A DNA stretch of 64,000 nucleotides from Anastatus disparis (lineage: Eukaryota > Arthropoda > Insecta > Hymenoptera > Eupelmidae). Shown one piece after another: positions 54,545 through 64,000 of this stretch. The notes beneath the pieces are model-generated. The model made no database searches and was not told the origin of the DNA. It was given only the letters and a program-made list of their open reading frames with translations. Position 1 is the stretch's first letter. Each line of letters begins with the position of its first letter. The stretch covers positions 7,678,001 through 7,742,000 of the forward strand of contig JAFFSR010000347.1 of NCBI GenBank assembly GCA_017163975.1, read 5' to 3'. A program made the position numbers and the translations under genes.

Positions 54545-55108
54545 CTAAAACTTTTAGTGGATAGAACTACGGTGAAAATATCGAAGCTCTAACTACGAAG
54601 ACTATCGTAGTTCAAATTGATATAACTAAATAACTACGACATTTGAGGTCAAGAACTTCAAGCTTAGTAGTAGTAGAATAAGAATATACAATATTACGTC
54701 CCTTGGAACCTTGAATTGAGGAGTCAATTACTTAATCTTAAGAGTAAAATAGCACTAAGTTCTAAGTTGGCTTCTGTCTCCTTCTTTGATGCCTTGCAGA
54801 GAGCGGGGGAACTTTGATGGACTCTCTTTTCTAACTTGAGCTTTTCATGCTATTTTAATCCTAAGTTTCGGAGTTCTTAGCTACTACATTCACAATTATA
54901 ATAGACGTAATATTGTACATCTTTTTTCTACTAAACTCACAGTTCTTGACCTCGAAAGTTGTAGTTGTTTGGTTGTATAATTTTGATATCTGATAAACTA
55001 CGAATTTCGAGGTTGATAAATAAGAAATATCAAAGTCTATAACTACGATAGTCTTCGTAGTTAGAGCTTCGATATTTTCATCAAAGTTCTATCTACTAAA
55101 AGTTTTTC
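54545..55108. repeat. Foldback element, about 560 bp
   Basis: The left arm has ATATCGAAGCTCTAACTACG and ACTATCGTAGTT; the right arm has CGTAGTTAGAGCTTCGATAT and the flanking complement. An inner pair includes GTAATATTGTACAT and ACAATATTACGTC. No ORF. Confidence 0.7.
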
Positions 55109-56430
55109 AGTATAAGAGTAAAAGATAGCTGAATGTGAGATAATTTTCCAAGAACATTAAATATTTTAAAAAACATTAAATATATATAAAAAATATTATA
55201 ATCATTTTATTTATTGAAATATATGCATACATTTTTTTGAATCTGCAAAAATTATATTGTGTAGATAGATCTACCAAAGTCGATGGTATTAGAAATAAAC
55301 GCTTACAGAAATTAATTTTTCTTAAGATGGATTTTGAGGATGGTTACGTAAAATTTTCTTGAAATTCATTAAAAGATATTAAGGCGTCAACAAATCCGAA
55401 TAACATTAGTCCAAGTGGAATCTGTTTTAAAATAGGTAGATTTTGATGTTTTGTATATAGTCGCTAATTTTCGCTTAAACGTCTCCAAAATTATGTTAGA
55501 TATGATAATTTCGATATGCGCCAGTTTGAAAAGTTGTGCTAAATTCGCTATTAAACAAATAGTGAAAAAATCTCAAAAAATACGATTTTTTTTATCCTAC
55601 TTTTATTTATAGCTCCTTAATTATACATTTTAGAGAAAAATGTAAGAGAAAAAAAGTTAGGTGATAAAATTTTACATGAAATATTGAACTTTCGAAATAA
55701 ATTTCATTTTTTATGTTAGAAAAGCGACAACAATTGCTAAAAACTACACGAAAATTAATGTTTTGTTTAATGATTTTTTTAATTATTTAAATTCATTGTA
55801 CGGTTTTAATATTATGCCACAGAAAACTTCTCAATATAATAAAACAGCCCAAAAAATTTAATTGTAATCGGTCTGTTAGTTGCTTCACAATAATTTAACA
55901 ATTAAGCGTCTCGTAAAAAAATGCAAAAATTTCAGAACTTTATTGCAAATAAAATAATGCTTTCAGATGGGTGCTGATTTTTAGTTTTTACTTTTTAGGC
56001 AAAAGTTTTCAGAACATGCGCTCTTTGGAAACACATAAAAATCATCGATTTAAATTACTCTGATCACTCGAAAAGTCGTTGAAAACGCAGAAAGTCACGT
56101 GATGGAGCAAGCTGATTGAAAAATGAAATCAAGACTCAAAAACTACACCGCTCTCTAAAAATTCGATTATCTTGGCTACTAATAGTCCAATGGTTCAAAT
56201 CGATGAGTCAGAAGTCAAGGAATTCAAATATTTTATGATAAATAATCATTTATGCATATAATTTGTTATTTTAACATAACTTGAAATCATCAGATAAAAA
56301 ATTTGTATATTTTTAAACTTATGTAATTTTATTTACTAAATGAGAACTTACTTGATATTAATTTTTGATATTTTTTAAACAGATTGAGAAAACAACTAAA
56401 AACATTTTACGTTCCTTATAAAATTAGTAT
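55109..56430. other. No gene seen
   Basis: AT-rich sequence without a supportable ORF, RNA gene or clear repeat. It ends at the GTAT target duplication of the solo LTR. Confidence 0.55.
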
Positions 56431-58160
56431 TGTAACGGTATTCTACCATGTTTGAATCTTGCGCGCTTAGGTATTAAAATAGGATAGACGTTTGGTCATA
56501 TATCTCGTCTAAGACGAGTGAAGAAGTACGTATCTTGACGACCGGCATGCGAGAGAGAAGCTCGCCGGCCGCGAGGCGCTTGAGAGAGTTTCCGGCTACC
56601 GTTGTGTTAGCACAAAACCTAAACCGCGCTGTGCTCTTTAGAGAATTTCGTCACGTGGTCGTATAATACGGTAGACTAAGTTCGCATTTGATAGCGCGAG
56701 ACATCGTCTTAATTAAAAGTCGTTAATTTATATTGACTAGCGTATTATATTATATTTGCTAGTTGCAACTATCAGAAATTCTTTCTGTAGAGTTTTGCTT
56801 GACCGCTTTTCGCGCGTCTTAGCGGTCAGCCATTAAGTGCCAGCAAATACGTTGATCGGCGTGTGTAGGATTCCACCGATCTACGCCAAGCAACCACGTT
56901 GGCAGAGCTCAGCGGAATTCAACGATCGAGAAGAGACGTATTCCACCGATCTACTCCAGAGCATCTACGTATTGGTTACGTACAGAGGAGAAGCTACGAT
57001 AACGGGCGAGTGTCGTCCACATGCACGTAGGTAATTAGTGTAAGCTGGCCAGCGCGTTATTGTAGGTATAATTATACTGTGCGATATCCAAGTGTCTCTT
57101 CCTCGAGAGATACTTGTTTGGGTACATTGTATCATCGGTTATATAACCGATCAGCGTCATAAGCGAGTACTATTTAGTTCGCAACGCGCCCTCCCTTTGC
57201 TCACTCTCTCATTAAATGCGTGCATTACTTTTTATATATTATACAATTTCTTTTTCGTTTAGTTCATATTTTATCTTTATATTCTTATTTGTCTTATAAT
57301 AAATTAATTTTGTTTTTTATTAAAACGCTTTCAATCAATTTATATTGCCTGACTATATTTAAGGGGTGTCTGCATACCGGCATAGAGTTCTACCTTATAT
57401 ACATTTGAATTATGCATTTTTATAAAAATTTAACTATTTATGACTAAAATTCATAGAAGAGGCACATTCTTAACATTATAAAGAATTTATTGCAATGTTA
57501 AAAAACAGTATAAGAGTGAAAATGAAGACGAAAACTGCAAAATTCGATTATTCATAACTACATTGGAAAGTTAATCGTATTTTGCAGTTTTCGTTTTCAT
57601 TTTCACTCTTATACTATTTTTTAACATTGCAATAAATTCTTTATAATGTTAAGAATGTGTTTCTTCTATGAATTTTAGTCATAAATAGTTAAATTTTTAT
57701 AAAAATGCATAATTCAAATGTAGATAAGGTAGAACTCTATGTCGGTATGAAGGTTTCCCTTAACATAAAATATATATTTCCCGTTGCTTACTCCGACGCC
57801 TCCGCGGTCCTTGTGAGCAGTTATAAATTAATTAGTTACGTAATATCATATAATTTAATATAACGTATTTTGGAGCCTGCTTCACGAAGGAAAACTGCGC
57901 CACCGGCAACGCGTCTCTCGATCAGGTAAGAGAGAAAGAGACGCAGTAAGAGCAGCAAGCGACAAATATATTACATAAGATTTTGTCGCTCATCACCAGC
58001 TTTACTAGCTAGCACTATCGGAGTTCATTGCATAATATTTAACATATTTAGTATAATTTTCAACAACTCCATATATAGTAAAATTTAAAGACTTAGCTAA
58101 AATTCACATTAAATCAAAAGCTAATTCTTTTTTTGTAACGGGCACAAAATAACCGTTACA
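56431..58160 (+). mobile_element. Solo LTR of retrotransposon A family, carrying a MITE
   Basis: It begins TGTAACGGTATTC and ends AACCGTTACA, flanked by GTAT on both sides (56427-56430 and 58161-58164), so it is a complete solo LTR from LTR-LTR recombination. Without the 405-bp MITE its length is 1,325 bp, identical to the 2,716-4,040 copy, in opposite orientation. The ORF at 56,837 is the frame-diverged counterpart of one in the other copy and is not a gene. Confidence 0.85.
57359..57763. mobile_element. TTAA-flanked MITE, 405 bp (copy 2)
   Basis: Same family and same length as 5,600-6,004, with TTAA on both sides (57359-57362 and 57760-57763). Ends are GGGTGTCTGCATACCGGC and TGTCGGTATGAAGG. 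It is inserted in the solo LTR and so is younger than it. Confidence 0.85.
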
Positions 58161-58842
58161 GTATTTTGTCTGTTCTTTAATTTTTATTTTTTTTATCCTA
58201 TGACCATTAGAACCAAAAATATTTCTGTTTAAAGATTTACTTTTTTCCAAAACCTTTTCAGAAATGTTTGCAGAGTACTGTATTTACGTAAATAAAAAAT
58301 TAAACTTTTGGCTACGCTGGATGGTCAACTCTTATAAATTACGATTGCTTTCGTGGACGGATTTAGACTTTCCAATGCCGCATTTAGAAGTCTGTTTTTT
58401 CCTAAGCTTATTAGATATTTGGGTTATTAGATAAATTCTACCCTGATTACTGATTACAGCAGCAATATTTCCATAATAACTCTATTTTTTCAGTAAAGCA
58501 GAACTTTCTTCAAAGCATATAATTAAAAATATAATTAAAGCGAAAAAACTATTAAAAAATTAATAAATCATATGAATTCACGATAGAAGCATACACTTGC
58601 TATAATTTTATCTTTTTTATTCTTGTGGTACTTATACGTTTCTTCTCAATGACAGGTTAAATATTTAACATTCTAGCAACAACTGCAAGAAATGTTACGC
58701 TTTTGATTTAGTATTGCATATAATAGTTTTATATTGTACATATTTTAAATATCTTTTAAATGTAATAATATATATTTAATTCAGTTATCTTATTTGTTTA
58801 TAGTATTCTTAACGTTGATTGATATTTTTAATAATTTTACAG
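58161..58842. other. Sequence upstream of the dynein exon (intron)
   Basis: No ORF or repeat is recognised. It ends in the acceptor TAATTTTACAG at 58,842. The pyrimidine tract before the AG is modest. Confidence 0.5.
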
Positions 58843-59954
58843 TTCTTTGTGGACCACCTGGATCAGGAAAAACAATGACACTATTTTCTGCATTAAGGGC
58901 CTTGCCTGATATGGAAGTTGTTGGTCTAAACTTTTCTTCTGCTACCACTCCAGAACTTTTATTAAAAACTTTTGATCATTATTGTGAATATCGAAAAACT
59001 CCTAACGGAGTAGTTCTTTCACCAGTACAACTTGGGAAATGGCTAGTCTTGTTTTGCGATGAAATTAATTTACCTGATATGGATAATTATGGCACACAAA
59101 GAGTTATCTCATTTTTAAGACAGCTCGTAGAACATAAAGGATTTTTTCGAACTAGTGATCAAGCATGGGTATCAATAGAAAGAATTCAATTCGTTGGAGC
59201 TTGTAATCCACCAACGGATCCAGGCAGAAAACCATTGAGCTACAGGTTTTTACGGCACGTTCCTGTAATTTATGTTGATTATCCTGGAGAAGTATCTTTA
59301 AAGCAAATTTATGGTACATTTACACGTGCTATGCTCAGATTGATTCCATCTTTAAGAGGTTATGCAGAACCTCTCACTAATGCGATGGTGGAATTTTACT
59401 TAACTTCTCAAGAGCGATTTACGCAAGATATGCAGCCACATTATGTATACTCTCCTCGAGAAATGACTCGATGGGTGAGAGGTATTTGTGAAGCTATCAG
59501 ACCTCTTGATTCTTTATCTATCGAAGGTCTTGTTCGTCTTTGGGCACATGAAGCACTTCGTCTTTTTCAAGATCGATTAGTAGAAGATTCTGAAAGAGCG
59601 TGGACTAACAAAACAATAGATATGGTTGCTCTAAAACATTTTCCCAGCATTAATACAGAAGAAGCATTAAATCGTCCAATACTGTATAGCAATTGGCTAT
59701 CCAAGGATTATGTTCCAGTAAGCAGGCAAGAATTACGACAGTATGTAAGAGCGAGACTAAAAGTTTTTTACGAAGAAGAATTAGATGTTCCATTAGTATT
59801 GTTCGATGAAGTACTCGAACACGTTCTGCGAATCGATAGAATTTTCAGACAGCCTCAAGGTCACCTTCTGCTCATAGGTGTTTCAGGAGCTGGAAAAACA
59901 ACATTATCACGTTTTGTAGCTTGGATGAATGGACTTTCTGTATTTCAAATAAAA
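58843..59954 (+). CDS. Dhc64C: Cytoplasmic dynein 1 heavy chain, internal exon (AAA3 to AAA4)
   Basis: An open 1,112-bp exon is bounded by TTTTACAG|TTCTTTG and ATAAAA|GTAAGA and ends in phase 0. It encodes the AAA3 P-loop [11 protein letters not shown]3 Walker B VLFCDEIN, sensor segment [13 protein letters not shown] and, 342 residues after the first, the AAA4 P-loop GVSGAGKT followed by FVAWMNGL. This order and spacing identify the cytoplasmic dynein 1 heavy chain (Drosophila Dhc64C, human DYNC1H1), the minus-end microtubule motor. Codon use is balanced and no stop or frameshift is seen. Neighbouring exons are not found in the window, so the introns must be long or the exon is an isolated copy. 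Confidence 0.92.
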
Positions 59955-60319
59955 GTAAGAATTTTCAATAACTTAGATCTTTATTTTTATAATTGTTTCC
60001 ATCTATTTATTTTAATATAATTCAACAATAATAAATCCGCATAATTTTATTTCTAGATATATACTTCTATTGAACGCTGTATATGATAACCGAAATGTAT
60101 TTTTCTTATAAGCTATCTTGATCTTACTAAAGGAGTAATATACGACATTTTATTTGCTCCGGTTACCATAAACCGCGTTGTTTCTATGATCGGTTACCAT
60201 AAACACTGATGTATAAGAATATACCATCTGAAAGATTTTTAATTTTATTCATTTGTTAAATCGAGACAAACTAATTATTTGACAAAAAATGCATCGGAGA
60301 AGAAGTATCCTTTCCTATG

Positions 60320-60745
60320 TTAAGAGCAGGCCGGATTCGCTATCCTTGTCTAATTGAGATTTTTGTTATTTACTCAAGTATTAATCGGTGTATCTGCAAA
60401 TTGAAGGTGAAGTGCGATAGATATTATTATTACAAATATTTATGCACTAGAAGAAAAAAATCCATCGCTTTGTTTTTGAGAAAAGTAAGTAACGCAAAAA
60501 TATCATAAACATCAAGAGGCGCGCGTCGCGCCTTGAAGGCATGTTAAACTTTTACTTTGACGTTACTTACTTTTATCAAAAACAAAACGGTAGGATTTTT
60601 TTTTCTTGTGCATAGATGTTTATAGTAATAATATCTATTGCGCTCAACCTTTAATTTGAAAATACACCGATTAATACTTGAGTAAATAACGCACAACTCA
60701 ATTGTTACTCGGCCGGTATCAGGTTCTACTCCGGCCTGCCGTTAA
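60320..60745. repeat. Foldback element in the dynein downstream intron
   Basis: The outer ends are GCAGGCCGGA and its complement TCCGGCCTGC. The arms share ACTCAAGTATTAATCGGTGT and GAAAAGTAAGTAACG in inverted order, around a GC-rich centre (GGCGCGCGTCGCGCC). No ORF. It lies about 370 bp after the exon. Confidence 0.75.
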
Positions 60746-60969
60746 AGTGAAACCATCTTTTTTTCCAGTGTTCGGATTGTCCGGTTCTCCGCATTTTTTC
60801 GATGTGCATTATATTCTGCTATAAGAGAAAGTAATTTTTTTATTGGATTCTATAAAATTAGTACTTATAATTAAGAAGCTCTTTTTTGATCATTTTTTCT
60901 TGGGCTTTTTTTCTTAGCCTTATTTAGGCCTCAATATCAATGTCTCTCGCACTTTTTAATTATCACTAC

Positions 60970-61079
60970 ATTTTGCTCTATCTTTCTATTTCCCTCCATC
61001 CTCTCACTTCTCCTCTTTCACTTACTCCCTACATATTCTCTTCTCCTCTCTATTTTCTCTTCCCTTCTTCCCTTCTTTT
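60970..61079 (+). repeat. Polypyrimidine tract, left part
   Basis: C/T-only runs such as CTCTTCTCCTCTCTATTTTC continue after the R1 copy at 62,342, indicating one tract split by the insertion. Confidence 0.6.
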
Positions 61080-61213
61080 TTGTTTTCTCATAGAGAAAGC
61101 ATTGTATCGATAAAAAATTTTTTTTTTTATTTTTTCATTAATTTGTACATATTTAGACTCAGGGAGTCGACAAAAGTGGTTTCCAGAAAAAGTCTGTGTG
61201 TGTGTGTGTGTGC

Positions 61214-61308
<95 letters not shown>

Positions 61309-62347
61309 CGTGCGTGTGTGTGAGTGTGTGTGTAAATTCAGGACGCCAAAAATATCTCGAGAACTATTCGATGGATTTGCTTCAAATTTTGCACGCAATT
61401 TATTTTTTTGTCTAACTGGGGGGGAAGCTATTGAAAATTGATCTTCTTAGATCAGTTTTTTTAGAACCATATTAAGAATTTTAAAAAAATTTTGATTTTT
61501 CATTTTTTTGGTATTTTACGTAAACTACTCGAAAAATTTTCTTGAAAATTTGTATGGACATTATTTGCGACTGCCAAAAGAAGAAAAACTTATACTAACT
61601 GATTTTCTTAGCGCACTTTTAATTTTAGAGCAATTTGAAAATTTTGAAAAAAATTTTTTTTCTTAATTTTTCTTTTATTTTATGAAAACCATTCGATAGA
61701 TTCGCTCCAAAGTTTATATGCAAGTTATTCGCTATTGTCTGAGGAAAATTAGCTTTGAAAAACTCATTTCTATAGCGCAGTTTTAATTTTAGAGCATTTT
61801 GAAAATTTTCGAAAAAATGTTTATTTTTCATTTTTTTTATATTACACAAAAACCATTTATTAGATTTGCTCGAAAATCATTATGCAAATTATTCGTTATT
61901 GCCTTAATAAAACAAGCTTCGAAAAACTCAGTTTCTCAGCGCAGTTTAATTTAAGAGAATTTTGAAAATTAAAAAAAAAAATTTTTCATTTGTTTTGGGT
62001 TTTACGTAAACTACTCTAAGAATTTGTTTAAAAATTTGTATACAAGTTATTTGCTACTGTCTGATGAAAACATGTTTTGGAAAACTAATTTTCTCAGTGC
62101 AGTTTTAATTGAAGATAATTTTGAAAATTTTCATACAAATTTTTATTTTTTATTTATCTTCTTTCTTAGCGTGGTTACGATTAGAAATTTCGTTGTCATC
62201 GTTCTTTTAAAGTACAAATTTATAAATAAATATTAATGTTAGACGATTTTTTTATATTTACATCACATTTAAAAAAATATAAAATTCAATGAAACTCAAA
62301 GAGCTCTATGAGAAAGCATTCCGCCAAAGCACTTAGCAGCGTTTTTT
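61080..62347 (+). repeat. R1 repeat, copy iii, with both ends
   Basis: The left end is TTTTCTCATAGAGAAAGCAT, then a (TG)n microsatellite (about 61,195-61,333), then five units with markers at 61,364, 61,525, 61,689, 61,852 and 62,010. The right end is GAGCTCTATGAGAAAGCATT and then the GCAGCG tail. The shared terminal core is GCTTTCTCATAGAG. ORFs over the TG run are artefacts. Confidence 0.8.
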
Positions 62348-63110
62348 CTCTCTTTCTCTATTTCTTGCTCTCTTCTTCTCTCCTTAACTCTCTCTTTCGC
62401 TCTCTCTCGCGCTCTCTCTCTCTTGCTATCTCTTTCGCTCTCTCATGCTCTCCCACTTCATCCTCTCTTCTCCTCTCCCTTTCCTTTCTCCCACTTTCTC
62501 TGTTTTTCGCTCTCTCATTTGCTCTCTTTTGCTCTTTCCCTTCATCTTATTTACTCTCCCCCATTCTTTTCTCTGTTTTTCGCCCTCTTTCGGTCTCACC
62601 CTTCATCCGCTCTTTCCCTCTCCCTTTCTGTTATTCCACTCTTTGTTTCTCGCTCTCTTCCTCGCACTTGCTCGCTCTCTCTCCCTTTTTTCTTTTCTTT
62701 CTTTTTCTCTTGTTCTCACTCTCTTTGGCTCCCTTCCTCGCTCTTTCTTCATCTTCTCTTCCCCTCTCCTTTTTCTATCTCCATTTTTTTCTGTTTTTCG
62801 TCTATTCTTGCTCTCCCTTGCTTCCTCCCACTCTCTCGCTCTATCCCTTTTTCTCTTGTGTTCTGTTGCACTTCCACGCTATCTCTTGCTCCTTTTTTAT
62901 CTTCCTTACTCCCTTTCGCTTTCTTTTGCTTTCGAGCGCTCTCTTTTACCATTTCCTGCTCTGATATGTTATCTTTTTTTTTCTCTTGCCTTTTCATGCT
63001 TCCTTTGCTTTCTCTTGCTTTCTTTTATTTTCTTTTTTCTTGCACTTTCCCTCGTTTTTGTCTTGCGTTTGTTCTCCTTTTTCTGTGTACTTATATATTT
63101 TCTTTTCTCA
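62342..63110 (+). repeat. Polypyrimidine tract, right part (about 770 bp)
   Basis: Nearly pure C/T on the plus strand with TTGCTCTC / TCGCTCTC-like words. It yields overlapping Ser/Leu/Phe ORFs in three plus frames and a Glu/Lys ORF in reverse, which is expected from composition alone. Confidence 0.8.
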
Positions 63111-63163
63111 TGTATTCTCACATATTTACGTACTCCCATTTTTATTCGTACGTGCTCACAATG

Positions 63164-63909
63164 AATTGAAGACTTCTAAGGAAAAAGGGCGCATCTTCAA
63201 AAATCATATTTAGAATGAACTCAATTTAAAATTTTATGCTAGTATACTATTGAGATAAATTAACGAAATTTCTTAAAACTTATATAGATTCCATGTACAC
63301 TAATCAACAAATAATAAAGCATATTTTCCAATGTTAAAATGAAGCTCATATAATAAGTTTGCAAAAAAGCAAAATGTTTGACATACGCCCTTTTTTCATT
63401 TAATAGGCTTCTGAATAATGAAAGCAGATCAAAAATTTTTTTTTAATCCATACAGTGGACTTTCGATACAAGAGATCGCAATATAAGAGAATCCGAGCTC
63501 TTTCCCTTAAATATGAGCGTGGGCTTAAGTATTCGTGTTTTCCCACCACTATGAAAGTGAGAGGGATAGAATATCAAATAGATATATCAAAATACAAACA
63601 AAGAAAATGTTTCGGAACTATAGTTAAATAAAATTAAATCTTTGAATAAAATTTTTCATTTAGGAAAAAATTCTTTATGTTCTAATAAATAAATAAATAA
63701 ATGAAAAAGAGTGTGACTCGAAAAACGCCCTTTTATCATTTAATCACGTATGATATAGTATATTATAATACTTTATCTTTCAATATTTACCGTAATATAA
63801 TACAATAATGTATCAACATGATTAGTTAACACTAAAGAACATAAATAAATAATGATCGGAAAAAAGGCGTATCTTGAGATACACCCTTTTTCCTTAGAAG
63901 TCTTCAATT
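63164..63909. mobile_element. MITE-like element, 746 bp, 26-bp perfect terminal repeats
   Basis: The left end AATTGAAGACTTCTAAGGAA (continuing AAAGGG) and the right end, its exact complement, bracket non-coding sequence with internal ACGCCCTTTT boxes. Target duplication is unclear. It abuts the polypyrimidine tract; the last about 90 bp of the window show nothing further. Confidence 0.65.
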
Positions 63910-64000
63910 GTGATCCTCGCATTTTCATATTAACATCACTTTTGTGGTTGTGATTAACGAAGCATTTTATCGAAGCCTGTTATTTTAAATGGGATTCGGC

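Noticed and set aside
61080..61441. ORFs rich in alternating Cys-Val or His-Thr
   Set aside because: Translation of a (TG)n microsatellite.
62308..63213. Several long overlapping ORFs in three plus frames and one minus frame
   Set aside because: They arise from C/T-only sequence; all frames are open because stops need purines. Products are Ser/Leu/Phe or Glu/Lys low complexity.
1..64000. CRISPR arrays, rRNA genes, bacterial insertion sequences
   Set aside because: Tandem repeats seen have no unique spacers of constant length; no rRNA-like conserved stretches; all elements are of eukaryotic type.

Overview
This window is an AT-rich piece of an insect nuclear genome. A hymenopteran, parasitoid-wasp-like host is my guess from composition and the style of the elements; the sequence does not prove it. 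One host coding exon is recognisable: an intact exon of the cytoplasmic dynein heavy chain (58,843-59,954, + strand) with consensus splice sites, covering AAA3 and the start of AAA4. Nearly everything else is nested transposable elements. I found no rRNA, tRNA or CRISPR.

The centrepiece is an essentially full-length Polinton/Maverick (adintovirus-like) element at 18,028-35,506 (17,479 bp). It has matching terminal inverted repeats and a perfect 6-bp target duplication, CATCAT. A minus-strand block holds the virion genes: a PLA2-like/adenovirus-type protease fusion, penton, a 48-aa ORF, the major capsid protein and a small HGIAWN-motif protein. A divergent plus-strand block holds the packaging ATPase, a coiled-coil protein, a fibre-like protein and a chromodomain integrase. 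A second minus-strand block holds protein-primed DNA polymerase B with one spliceosomal intron, an acidic C-terminal ORF and a 99-codon replication-associated protein. To the right lie a two-exon paralogue of the HGIAWN protein and a Ser-rich gene with tandemly duplicated 48-bp mini-exons. Several genes carry single frameshifts or stops, so this copy is probably inactive as assembled, although many of the breaks sit in homopolymer runs.

The insertion order can be read from the nesting. A decayed Ty3/gypsy-like element (retro C, about 8.8-17.9 kb) was hit by a TTAA MITE, a large tandem-repeat element (R1) and a Helitron. A second LTR element (retro B) then inserted into its integrase; retro B has a 990-bp 5' LTR, an internal region at 36,361-46,592 and a truncated 3' LTR at 46,593-47,417. 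The Polinton later inserted into the 5' LTR of retro B. The 3' LTR of retro B in the same window preserves the unoccupied target site. The interior of retro B is itself full of foldback and terminal-inverted-repeat elements.

Other contents are a third LTR family (retro A: 5' LTR at 2,716-4,040 with PBS and a partial gag running off the left edge, plus a 1,325-bp solo LTR at 56,431-58,160 carrying a 405-bp MITE), a separate solo LTR at 51,734-53,037, many long palindromes, and a polypyrimidine tract split by the third R1 copy at the right end. Boundaries described as approximate were read by eye; divergence figures are by-eye impressions.
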